Assembly: GCA_022843025.1 (NCBI GenBank)
Contig: JALHOL010000009.1
Coordinates: 1-64,000, forward strand
Direction of reading: 5' to 3'
DNA from: Paracoccaceae bacterium
GTDB lineage: Bacteria > Pseudomonadota > Alphaproteobacteria > Rhodobacterales > Rhodobacteraceae
Length of the DNA stretch: 64,000 bases
Shown: in pieces, positions 1 through 7,768 of the stretch
Numbering within the stretch: the stretch's first letter is position 1
Layout of the letters: every line of letters begins with the position of its first letter
The notes under the pieces: generated by a model
The model's database searches: none
What the model was told of the DNA's origin: nothing
Seen by the model: only the letters and a program-made list of their open reading frames with translations
Position numbers and translations under genes: made by a program

Positions 1-130
1 TCTTGATCGCTTCATTCAGAATCAGGCCAAAAATCGTGCCTACAATCTGATCCCTGTTCTGGGACCAAACGGGAAACGACGCGGATTGAAAGGCGACAGT
101 GAAAAGCGCGACCGTTAAAAGCTTTCTCAA
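1..130 (-). CDS. Exported protein, N-terminus only (runs off left edge)
   Basis: Forty-three codons of an open frame run off the left edge of the window. Translation from a TTG at 130 gives a typical Sec signal peptide: MRKLL, then a hydrophobic stretch, then an SFPVWSQ cleavage region, followed by the mature start NRDQIVG. A GGGAG ribosome binding site lies a few bases upstream of the TTG, which decides the start. The mature part visible is too short to assign a family. It is divergent from the exported-protein operon that starts at 590. Function unknown; the call of a secreted protein is inferred from the signal peptide alone. Confidence 0.6.
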   Translation of the reverse strand, partial: MRKLLTVALFTVAFQSASFPVWSQNRDQIVGTIFGLILNEAIK

Positions 131-589
131 GGTGCTTCTCCCAAAGTCGGTACAATTCTTCAACGGTAGTTGGCCAAACTTCGATTCTGCAAACTATTGT
201 TAACTGCTGACGATCGAAGAATTGGGCAAAAGAAGACCTCTGGTTGATTTGCGATATTCTGGCTCCCCCAAGGGCAGGTAATGCCCTCATTCGTGGATGG
301 AGGAGGCCCGATACAGTGGTCCACAGGAATGAGAATGGCGTCACGCAAAGGCAATCAACGGCGACATCTTGGAAGTGGATACAGGTATGCAGTCGCTTTT
401 CTTAAACGGCCGTGACGCGGCACCTGTGGTGCTTCACAACCGATCCGGGACGGACACGGGCGGTTGGCAGCAGAAGCAGACAGGAGGCGCACAGCTCGAT
501 CCAGCTGCTTTTCCATTCGGCAATTCGACAAAAGTCGGAGGACCGCTGAACGGCTCGACTCGAAAATCAAATTTCAGCATACTTTCTGA
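131..589. other. Intergenic region between divergent genes
   Basis: About 460 bases lie between the divergent exported-protein genes. The open frames here have no recognisable protein character and no good ribosome binding sites. The stretch is less GC-rich than the genes around it and presumably holds the two divergent promoters. I see no RNA gene or strong hairpin. Confidence 0.5.
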
Positions 590-1282
590 ATGCTAAAGTC
601 ACGTATCCTGACATTGATCCTTTGCGTCTGCCTTGTCCTTGCGGGCGTCCGTGGAGCCTTGGCGCAGCAGGTCGTGGATTTCGACGTGAATTATGAGGAA
701 TGGGATCCTGTCTGGCCGGTATCCGGTCAGGTCGTCGTCGGCTTGAATGCCGAGGGAGAAGCGTCATCCGATCCTGTCGTATCCGTTCTGACCGGCACCC
801 TCGCTCCAGCCTCACTCTGTCTGGAAATCTCAAGTCGCCTTCGGAACTATCGAATGCAGGCGCAGTCCAAAGAACCCTCACAGAAGCCGGTCACCGTTTT
901 CGACATTTTTTCCTCAACCTCGCGCGCGTCCGAATTGCGGAAATTTTCGGCGCAGGATCTGGCCATAAGAGGATTTGCAGGAAAATGCGAAGACGTGTCG
1001 GGAGGCCTGCCGGTTTACCTTCTGTCAACCTGGGGAAGGCCACCCGAGGGCGGGATCACGGACTTCACGGTGCTTTTGAACGCCAGAAGCGACGAAGCCT
1101 ATCTGATGATGGGGTCCGATCAACCTCAACCCTGCGAACGGCAACCAGACCCGCGTCAGACCGGATTCGATTTCAGATGTAGAGTCAGCACTTCTGCTAC
1201 CGGAGAACTTTCGGCAACGGTGTTCCGACGGCAATCAGGCGTCGCCTTGGAAAGGACGAGCTTCAAGATCGTGCTGCCATGA
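590..1282 (+). CDS. Exported protein of unknown function
   Basis: A 230-residue protein with a clear Sec signal peptide: basic MLKSR start, hydrophobic core to about residue 20, cleavage after the ALA at 23-25. The mature part contains several cysteines (for example in SLCLE, GKCED, QPCER and FRCRV), compatible with disulfides in the periplasm. The VLLNARSDEAYLMM segment looks like a beta-strand-rich fold, but I recognise no family. It is the first gene of an apparent three-gene operon; its stop overlaps the next start as ATGA. No strong ribosome binding site is visible at 590, so the start is less certain than the frame. Confidence 0.75.
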   Translation: MLKSRILTLILCVCLVLAGVRGALAQQVVDFDVNYEEWDPVWPVSGQVVVGLNAEGEASSDPVVSVLTGTLAPASLCLEISSRLRNYRMQAQSKEPSQKPVTVFDIFSSTSRASELRKFSAQDLAIRGFAGKCEDVSGGLPVYLLSTWGRPPEGGITDFTVLLNARSDEAYLMMGSDQPQPCERQPDPRQTGFDFRCRVSTSATGELSATVFRRQSGVALERTSFKIVLP

Positions 1283-2451
1283 AGAAACCGGATGGCAAAG
1301 CTGCAAGAGGCCGGAGCGGACCGCAGGCGGAACATGCTTCAGCTCCGTCGAGTGGGACCGAGATCAAAGCCAACGGAACCCGAAACCTACGCCCTACCAC
1401 CGCGACATCATTGCGCCAAAGGCTGAACGAGCGTCTCAGACGGATTGGCGCGCGATTAGCACCTTACAAAATCTTGCGCGTTCTTGTCCTGATCACGCTG
1501 CCAGGCATTCTTCTCACCGTCATGCTGGCCGCTTTCAACCTGCACCAAAGCGGCTTTGTGATTCATGCTCGAACCGAAGCAGTGCGTATTCTGGCCATAA
1601 AGTCCCATCCGAACGACGGCTGGCGAATCGACAACGCGATGGTTTGTGAGGACCGTCCCTTCACGGCTGCTGAACCCGACCCACAGCCGATCTGCCTTAA
1701 TGAATTACCTCCCGAACCTTTCTTCACCCCAGCGGATGGCAGCGCTGTAACCATTCGGAGTCTCAAACCGGGCCAGCTTGAGGCTGTCATCGTTCCAGCC
1801 GTGCCCTTTACCGGCGGTGATGAGACTGCGACGGCGCGCCCAAAAAACGGTTCAGGCAATCCGTCGCGACTTCGCGCTTACGCAGGTGGAAGTGCCGAAA
1901 TCACCTTTACAAGCACGGTCCGCATCACCTGGAGCCACAGCACCCCCCACAGCCCGCTCGTCTTTCTTGGCCCGGCCCTGATCGGTTTCGCACCCGAGAG
2001 CGGCATTCCCGGCCTGACGCTTGGCGGAACAGCAGCCGGTTACATGGCCGCAAGGGCGGGGGCCCCAAGGTTCGAGATTTCACGGGCAGAGATTGTTCCC
2101 GGAGATGTCTTGGGTGCCGAAACCCCCAATCGTCGATCTTATTTGAGTCGGCAGTTGTGCCATTCTCTTGCCAGTATCCGGCTGGTCGACAGTGAAAGTT
2201 GCGTCGCAGCTGGCCCGATGCACGGTGTGGTTCTCTACGATGCAAAGGACCGCGACCGGGGCTTTGAGATCGTCTATGCCGGACCAGCGCACCGGATCAT
2301 CGTCGACAGGCTGGGGACGCGCTTCGAACTCGCCCCGGATTGGACAAGCCGCGTCCGCAACGATCCTCTCTTGCTGCTCCTGTCTGGCGCAGTAACGCTT
2401 ATGATCAGCATCGCAGGGCTTGTCCTCGGCCTAAGAAAAGGGAACGGATGA
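1279..2451 (+). CDS. Membrane protein with large extracytoplasmic domain
   Basis: A 390-residue protein with a basic, disordered N-terminus of about 60 residues, a transmembrane segment at about 65-86, a beta-rich domain of about 270 residues, and a second transmembrane segment near the C-terminus (about 363-385) followed by a short basic tail. The topology predicts both ends in the cytoplasm and the central domain in the periplasm. No known domain is recognised. It overlaps the preceding gene by ATGA and the following protease gene by ATGATGA-type overlap, so the three are probably translationally coupled. It could be a membrane anchor or receptor for the secreted partners (inference). Confidence 0.75.
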   Translation: MKKPDGKAARGRSGPQAEHASAPSSGTEIKANGTRNLRPTTATSLRQRLNERLRRIGARLAPYKILRVLVLITLPGILLTVMLAAFNLHQSGFVIHARTEAVRILAIKSHPNDGWRIDNAMVCEDRPFTAAEPDPQPICLNELPPEPFFTPADGSAVTIRSLKPGQLEAVIVPAVPFTGGDETATARPKNGSGNPSRLRAYAGGSAEITFTSTVRITWSHSTPHSPLVFLGPALIGFAPESGIPGLTLGGTAAGYMAARAGAPRFEISRAEIVPGDVLGAETPNRRSYLSRQLCHSLASIRLVDSESCVAAGPMHGVVLYDAKDRDRGFEIVYAGPAHRIIVDRLGTRFELAPDWTSRVRNDPLLLLLSGAVTLMISIAGLVLGLRKGNG

Positions 2452-3542
2452 TGGCGTGGTCAGGTCTCGCGACAATCGTTTCATTCTCCGTCGTCTTGCT
2501 TCTGACCAAGGCGGCCATTGCGGATCAAGCCCATGTGACAGCCGGAGCCGAGACCGGTCAGGCCGTGTTTTTCTCCGATGGCGGTACCTGCTTCGCCCTG
2601 ACCCCGCAGCACGTCATCGATGCGGGCAACGGTTTCGGGAGCTTGTTTTTGCGCGATGGTGTTCTTCTCGATGGATGGGCGCAGCGTACCCTCGATCTCG
2701 GGCACGACCTTTCGCTACTGACGGTCGACGGGGCGGTAACGGGCACCTGCTCGGCCGAGCTTCTTCCGCATGAGGATGCGATGGCGCAAGTTCTTGCGGC
2801 CGGAGGCAAGCTCAAGATGCGTGTAGTGCTCGCCAATGGAGAAACCATATTCCGGGACGTCGAACTGGTTTTTCAGAGCAGGGACAAGTTGACCTTCCGC
2901 GAGATCCAGGACCCGCGCCAACCAACTTGGTCGGTTCAGCCGGGCGACAGCGGTGCCCTCTTGATGGTCGGGAATGTTCCAGTCGGGATCGTGCAAACGC
3001 AGGGTTCCGTCGACAGCCTGCCATCCGCAATTCCTTGGCCATACGCCGTTTATCTTGCGGATTGGCGGTCCAATAGCACCGTCCAGCCGGCGGCACCGGC
3101 TGCTTCAGCCGCCGTTCCTGAGACAGCAACAGTCTTGCGGACAACGGCGCGTCCGCTGGCACAGGATAGCACGGCGGAAATCCTTACGCTTCCGCGCAGC
3201 TCAGGTGGGGCATGGCATGCTACGCCTGTGGAATGGCCTGTCGAGATCGTGCTCGCGCTGAACGGCGCCGATGTCGGGCGAGTTTCCGCGCTGACATTCG
3301 TACGGGCAGGTGATGCCTCGCATGCGCATCCGCGTGAAGTCGAGGTCTTCCTCAGCCGCGATGCCGAAGGGGAACGATCGTGGAAGTCATTTGGGAATGC
3401 CGTCCTAAGCAAGGACCTCGAGGCCCAGACCATCGATCTTGCCCTGCCGCGGCTAGCCCGCAGGGTGCGCGTGTTGATCTACAGCGGATGGGCAACGGAT
3501 GGCACCATCAGCCTCGGACGGATCGAAATCACAGGGGAGTGA
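2448..3542 (+). CDS. Secreted trypsin-like serine protease with C-terminal discoidin-like domain
   Basis: A 364-residue protein with a signal peptide (MMAWSGL to about A25). The first half is a chymotrypsin-fold peptidase: His55 in TPQHVIDAG, Asp87 in LGHDLSLL and Ser168 in QPGDSGALL make the full catalytic triad with expected spacing. Cys48 and Cys101 may pair. After a low-complexity Ala/Pro linker (about 205-230), the last 110 residues (GRVSALTFVRAG, VEVFLSRD, RRVRVLIYSGW, GRIEITGE) look like a galactose-binding or F5/8 type C jelly roll. The start at 2448 is chosen because it overlaps the previous stop and follows AAGGGAA. A longer frame upstream lies inside the preceding gene and is rejected. 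The substrate is unknown. Confidence 0.8.
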   Translation: MMAWSGLATIVSFSVVLLLTKAAIADQAHVTAGAETGQAVFFSDGGTCFALTPQHVIDAGNGFGSLFLRDGVLLDGWAQRTLDLGHDLSLLTVDGAVTGTCSAELLPHEDAMAQVLAAGGKLKMRVVLANGETIFRDVELVFQSRDKLTFREIQDPRQPTWSVQPGDSGALLMVGNVPVGIVQTQGSVDSLPSAIPWPYAVYLADWRSNSTVQPAAPAASAAVPETATVLRTTARPLAQDSTAEILTLPRSSGGAWHATPVEWPVEIVLALNGADVGRVSALTFVRAGDASHAHPREVEVFLSRDAEGERSWKSFGNAVLSKDLEAQTIDLALPRLARRVRVLIYSGWATDGTISLGRIEITGE

Positions 3543-3550
3543 CGGGGGCG

Positions 3551-4111
3551 TCATATTCCGCGCAGGTTGACCTTGATCGGCAGCTTTTCGTCTGCGCAGA
3601 TCTGTTCCCCGATAAGGGCATCGTCATCGTTAAGGACAAGTTCTAGAACGCAAAGGTTGTACTGGATTACGACCTGAAGACCCTGCACCCGCCCCAGACT
3701 TCTGGGGCCCGATTGCGCTAGAAATTCGCCGTTGCTGTAGTTCCGTTCAAGCAAGCGATAGGACTTGGGCGGCAAATCGGTCCCTGGAAACTCGACGACG
3801 ATGTTTTCCCTGTCAAAGAGGCTGAAACGCAGGGCAAGCATCCGCATGGATGCGTCGGCGGCGGAAAACGCTTCGTCATAGGCCATCTGTCGCACGAGTG
3901 GGTCTTCGACGACGGCCAGTTTCATGAATGCAGAATGGCGGATATCGGCATCGGGATTCCGCAGGATATCCCGATACTGGCTCATAAGGGTGCCTTGTTC
4001 TTCCGCGCCCGACAACAGGCTCTCAGGACTTGGGAGGTCTTGGGCAAGAGTGGATCCCGCGAACAAGAGCGACAAGGCAGCAGTGAGAGAGCAAATTCCT
4101 GAAAAGTGCAA
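3551..4111 (-). CDS. Exported protein with HEAT-like helices, function unknown
   Basis: About 186 residues, with a signal peptide (MHFSGICSL to STLAQ). The mature N-terminal half is helical and resembles one or two HEAT-type repeats (DADIRHSAFMKLAVVEDPLVRQ); the C-terminal half is beta-rich and ends LPIKVNLRGI. The TTG at 4111 is preferred over the in-frame TTG at 4123 because a GGAGG lies five bases before it. It is convergent with the protease gene, with only eight bases between them. Similar signal peptides and the shared neighbourhood suggest the four exported proteins of 1-4111 belong together, but this is inference. Confidence 0.7.
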   Translation of the reverse strand: MHFSGICSLTAALSLLFAGSTLAQDLPSPESLLSGAEEQGTLMSQYRDILRNPDADIRHSAFMKLAVVEDPLVRQMAYDEAFSAADASMRMLALRFSLFDRENIVVEFPGTDLPPKSYRLLERNYSNGEFLAQSGPRSLGRVQGLQVVIQYNLCVLELVLNDDDALIGEQICADEKLPIKVNLRGI

Positions 4112-4830
4112 AGTTGCCTCCAAAAGTCTTTGTCTAGTGTGGCGATGACGAATGCAGAGCCGACAGATGCAAAAGAATGTCGTCGGTGCCTGACTCCTAA
4201 GAAGTACTAAGATTGGCTTCGGCCGTTAGGGATTCTGAAACGACTATGGTTGTGATCTTTCTTTCAGGTCAAGCTAGGACGATTCTGAAGCTTCTTGTCA
4301 GCCCACGTAGCCTAGGCTGCCTTGAGAAGAACTCTAGTTGGGGAAAACATCTTGGGAACGGCGCTAACTGATTGCAGCGACCGATCGCGCGAACACATTC
4401 AATGATGTTGGTGAAACATCCCGAGTTGTGTGCATGCTTCCGACAATCGCGCCCTTCGCCGTCCAGACAATGTGGTGACTTTGCCAAGGACCAGCTTCCC
4501 TTGCGCACAATCGGCGTCTTCGTCGGCTTGTTCAATCAAATGATGCGCAGGGCTCCGAAAGGTAGATACTGTCACTGGGTTCAAGTTGGACACTTGTGTC
4601 GCAGCGGCTTCACCGTCTGCTATGGGCCGGGTGCGACATGCACGGTGCGATGGGCGGAAAGCGGTCTAATGGTGTGGCACTGCCGTAAGTGTTTCTACCA
4701 CCGATAGCAGCCCCTCGGCCTGATGGGCGGAACTCAGGGATATTGCGCTCGTCAAGCGACAATATCTCAACGCTGACGGGAACATGGCGAAGTTGCAGGA
4801 AGGTAGTGGTAGGATAGATATCGGCGGTTG
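4112..4830. other. Gene-poor left flank of the glycosyltransferase locus
   Basis: Roughly 700 bases with no convincing gene. Short open frames on both strands have coding-unlike composition (runs of Cys, His and Arg) and no supporting ribosome binding site. The sequence is less GC-rich than the flanking genes. A GATTCTGAA octamer-like word occurs twice (near 4231 and 4281) and a 10-base palindrome AGCCTAGGCT sits at 4309-4318. It may be a decayed remnant at the border of an acquired segment. No inverted repeats typical of an insertion sequence were found. Confidence 0.5.
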
Positions 4831-5928
4831 ATGGATCGCGATATGGGGCAAAAGACCCAAGATGAGTCCAGAGCCTTGTTGAACCGGTTGGGCTCGCTTG
4901 CGACAAGCACCAAGAAAATCGCTGCGGAGACACGCGTGACCAGTCCCGACATCTGCTTTCTGGCCACCAGCAAATCCGGGCTGGGTCATCTGCGCCGATC
5001 AGCGACGATCGCGCAGGCAGTGAAGGCGCGTGCGCCGGGTCGCGGGCTCCATCTGATCAGCAATGCACCACTGGCGGGCCTGACCCATGCTGACCTCGCG
5101 GCATTTGACAGCATCGGGGTCTACGAACGCTCCGAGATGGCCAAGGGAGCTGCCCGGACTGGCGCGGGGGTTCTGGTTCTGGATACGATTACTGTGCCGG
5201 GGGTCGAAGCCCTTGAGCTGCCGCTGGCTTTGGTGCTGCGCGAAACGCCGGACGCTCAACTGCATCGGTTTCAGTTGGCCAATGGGCGGCATTGGGATCT
5301 GGTCATCATAGCCAATCCGCCCGACCATTGGATGCCGCAGGCTGGTGCGCTGCGGGCACGGGCTGTGGCTGCAGTCGGTTGGATTTACCGGCCCACTGGC
5401 CCAAGGCGAAAGGTCGTGGCGGGGCATCCTACAATTCTGATTGCTACCGGAGGTGGGGGCACCACCGAGTCCGCTGCAGCACTTTTTGCTTCCATCGACT
5501 CTGTACTGGCCAACGTTCGCCAACGGGCCACCCTACCGTTCAATGTGGTGCAGGCCATCGGGCCCCGTGCCAAGGGTTTTGGCCAGATGGCGCAGGCCGA
5601 CAGCACTGTTGACCCTGGTGCCGCCCTGAACGAGTTGTTCGGTGTCGCCGATATTGTGATTTCCACCGCAGGGTACAATTCGGTGCTGGAACTTGCCACG
5701 ACGGATACGCCTGCACTGTTGGTGCCCATCCCCCGCAGCATTGACGATCAGACGGCCCGTGCCCGGCTTTGGGGGCCGATTTTGGGTGCTTGGCATGATG
5801 AAAATGCCCCAATGGACGCCTGCGACTGGCTGGACCAACAGATTGCCTCACCCGCCCGACGCGACAGCGTCAATCTGGGGCCCAGCGGGGAGGATTCGGC
5901 CGCGGACGCCATCCTGCGCCTTGGATGA
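4831..5928 (+). CDS. MurG-like (GT28-type) predicted glycosyltransferase
   Basis: A 365-residue protein with a GT-B layout. The N-terminal nucleotide-fold begins ICFLATSKSGLGHLRRS, where GLGH matches the acceptor-side glycine loop of MurG-like enzymes. The C-terminal half holds ILIATGGGGTTES and the donor-site signature STAGYNSVLEL followed by PALLVPIPR. It resembles the predicted glycosyltransferases grouped as COG4671 and is a paralogue of the C-terminal domain of the receiver fusion at 9362. The start is uncertain: ATG 4831 gives a 35-residue extension, whereas GTG 4936 has a better GGAG site. It overlaps the next gene by ATGA. Donor and acceptor sugars are unknown. Confidence 0.8.
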   Translation: MDRDMGQKTQDESRALLNRLGSLATSTKKIAAETRVTSPDICFLATSKSGLGHLRRSATIAQAVKARAPGRGLHLISNAPLAGLTHADLAAFDSIGVYERSEMAKGAARTGAGVLVLDTITVPGVEALELPLALVLRETPDAQLHRFQLANGRHWDLVIIANPPDHWMPQAGALRARAVAAVGWIYRPTGPRRKVVAGHPTILIATGGGGTTESAAALFASIDSVLANVRQRATLPFNVVQAIGPRAKGFGQMAQADSTVDPGAALNELFGVADIVISTAGYNSVLELATTDTPALLVPIPRSIDDQTARARLWGPILGAWHDENAPMDACDWLDQQIASPARRDSVNLGPSGEDSAADAILRLG

Positions 5929-6563
5929 CCTGTTTCATCAAGCATTACACCTCGATCGAGGCTGCCGAGGCAGCGGTGCTGCGTGCATCGACCGCAAGGC
6001 AAGCCGGTGTCCGAACGCCCAGCGTTCTGGAACGGATCGGGCCGCGAACGCTGCGCTTTCAACAAATCGCGGCAACAGGGCGGCCAGACCCACTGGCCCT
6101 GCTCTCGGTCTTGGCCCCGTTGAACCGAATGCCGCATGTGGGCTTGTCAAGGTTCGATCCATTCTTGCGTATTCGGCCTCGGCTTCCGGGCGCGCCGCCG
6201 CACGTGCAGGATCTGGCGCATCGGCTCATGGCGGAGGATACCGGGTTGAACTGGCCGCAAACAATGGTTGTCCATGGCGATTTTCACCCCGGTCAGGTTC
6301 TGTGTGACGCACAGGGCCTGCTTTGGCTGGTGGATCTGGATGATTTGGCATTGGCCCCGCCCGAGGCTGATCTGGGCAACCTGATGGCCTGGATGGCGAC
6401 CCAAGATATGCAAGACGTTTCGTCCCAGGTGCAGGGTCTGGCGCCCGGGGCCGACCGCACATTGATCAGGCATTTCTTCAAGATTGCCATGTTGCGGCGG
6501 GCATTGAAGCTGGCCTGGAAAGGGAAGATGGATGTGTTGAACCGCCTAGCCCTGCGGGCGTGA
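5925..6563 (+). CDS. Compact APH-fold phosphotransferase
   Basis: A 212-residue protein with the catalytic region of aminoglycoside-phosphotransferase-like kinases: HGDFHPGQ at about 117-124 (Brenner motif) and DLDD at about 137-140 (metal-binding DFG equivalent), followed by the ADLGNLMAW helix typical of the family. It is short because the N-lobe is much reduced; a lysine in FIKHY at residue 6 could be the ATP-contact residue. The usual Asn of HxDxxxxN is Gln. In a glycan locus it probably phosphorylates a sugar or small metabolite rather than an antibiotic. It overlaps the upstream glycosyltransferase by four bases and its 3' end overlaps the convergent response regulator by 18 bases. Confidence 0.8.
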   Translation: MTCFIKHYTSIEAAEAAVLRASTARQAGVRTPSVLERIGPRTLRFQQIAATGRPDPLALLSVLAPLNRMPHVGLSRFDPFLRIRPRLPGAPPHVQDLAHRLMAEDTGLNWPQTMVVHGDFHPGQVLCDAQGLLWLVDLDDLALAPPEADLGNLMAWMATQDMQDVSSQVQGLAPGADRTLIRHFFKIAMLRRALKLAWKGKMDVLNRLALRA

Positions 6564-7757
6564 GATGTCGTATTTCTCGATCCGATAGCGCAGCGTATCG
6601 CGACTGATGCCCAAGAGGGCCGCCGCTCGGCTGACATTACCGCCTGTGGCACTTAGGGCTTTGTTCAAGGCGACTTCTTCCATCTTGGCCAGATTTGGCA
6701 CATCGACCGCGTTCCCATCCAAAAGCTGGATGTGGTCTGCCCCGATCGGCGCATTTCTAGCCTGCAAAATCGCACGTTCGATACAGTTTCGCAATTCTGT
6801 CAGATTGCCTGGCCAGTCGTGTTCAACCAGCTTGACCCGCGCTTCGGCAGTCAGGCGGGGTCGGTCGCAGCCATGCGATTGCGCCGACAGTCGGGCAAAG
6901 ACCTCAGCAATCGGCAGGATGTCGGAGTTGCGTTCAGCCAAAACCGGAACATCGATCCAGCCGACCTGAATGCGGTATAGAAGATCGGAACGAAAGCCAC
7001 CCGCCCGTGCCAGACTGTCCGTGCTGGTCGCCAGCACCCAAGGAGCATCGGGACCGGTCACAGTGGCCAGCAACCGGGCCTGCGCTTCGGGGGAAAGGGC
7101 ATCAATGTGGCGGAGCAGGATCGTGCCACCACGCTGCGCCAAGGCCTGATCCAGGGGCGCGCCACCCAGACTGCAATCGGCCTGCGTCAGGGGGCCGCGG
7201 TCGCCCCGTGCCGTTTCAAAAATCGCTTGCGCCACGGTCGTCTTGCCCGATCCGCGCGGACCCGACACCAGAACGGCGGCAGGACTGGCATTGTCCAGGC
7301 CCGGGGCCACCCGCCGCACCGCTGCACGCAAATCCACAGCCGCTGACGATCGGCCCAGGATGCGATCCGCCCCCCGCATTTCAGCAGGGCGGGTCGTGTC
7401 ATGCAGCATCAGATTGGCCGCGATGGTGGCAATCGTGGCCAGTGGCGCGGGTTTGGTCAGGAAATCCCTTGCTCCGCGTTTCATCGCCTCGACGGCAATT
7501 CCGATTTCGCCATGTCCGGTCATTACAACGATCTGCGCCTCGGGCGCGTGGGACTGGAACCAGCCAAGCAGGTCTAGCCCATTGTCACGGCCAAGACGCA
7601 CGTCCAGAATCACGAGCCGGGGCTGGTCGCGACCCGCCATGGTCATGGCGGACTTGGCATCAACAGCATAGCCCGCCGCAAACCCGCGCCGTTCCAGATA
7701 GGTCACGATGGAGCGGGCCAGAACCTCTTCGTCGTCCACCACCAGAATATCGGACAT
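6546..7757 (-). CDS. NtrC-family response regulator with degenerate AAA+ domain
   Basis: A 403-residue protein. The receiver is intact: Asp8-Asp9, phosphoacceptor Asp52 in ILDVRLG, Thr80 and Lys102. Residues about 133-350 correspond to the sigma-54 activator AAA+ domain with Walker A GPRGSGKTT (166-174). However, only about 15 residues separate the DCS strand from GGT, where enhancer-binding proteins carry about 40 including the GAFTGA loop; this loop is absent. Walker B is LLRHID instead of FLDEI. The C-terminal Fis-type helix-turn-helix (NVSRAAALLGISRDTLRYR) is intact. It therefore probably binds DNA but cannot remodel sigma-54 polymerase. It lies 11 bases downstream of its cognate kinase gene. 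Confidence 0.9.
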   Translation of the reverse strand: MSDILVVDDEEVLARSIVTYLERRGFAAGYAVDAKSAMTMAGRDQPRLVILDVRLGRDNGLDLLGWFQSHAPEAQIVVMTGHGEIGIAVEAMKRGARDFLTKPAPLATIATIAANLMLHDTTRPAEMRGADRILGRSSAAVDLRAAVRRVAPGLDNASPAAVLVSGPRGSGKTTVAQAIFETARGDRGPLTQADCSLGGAPLDQALAQRGGTILLRHIDALSPEAQARLLATVTGPDAPWVLATSTDSLARAGGFRSDLLYRIQVGWIDVPVLAERNSDILPIAEVFARLSAQSHGCDRPRLTAEARVKLVEHDWPGNLTELRNCIERAILQARNAPIGADHIQLLDGNAVDVPNLAKMEEVALNKALSATGGNVSRAAALLGISRDTLRYRIEKYDISRPQG

Positions 7758-7768
7758 GATGCTCTCCT

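Noticed and set aside
4372..4707. 111-codon plus-strand frame as a possible gene in the left flank
   Set aside because: Cys/Arg-rich, no ribosome binding site, no family resemblance; more likely decayed DNA.
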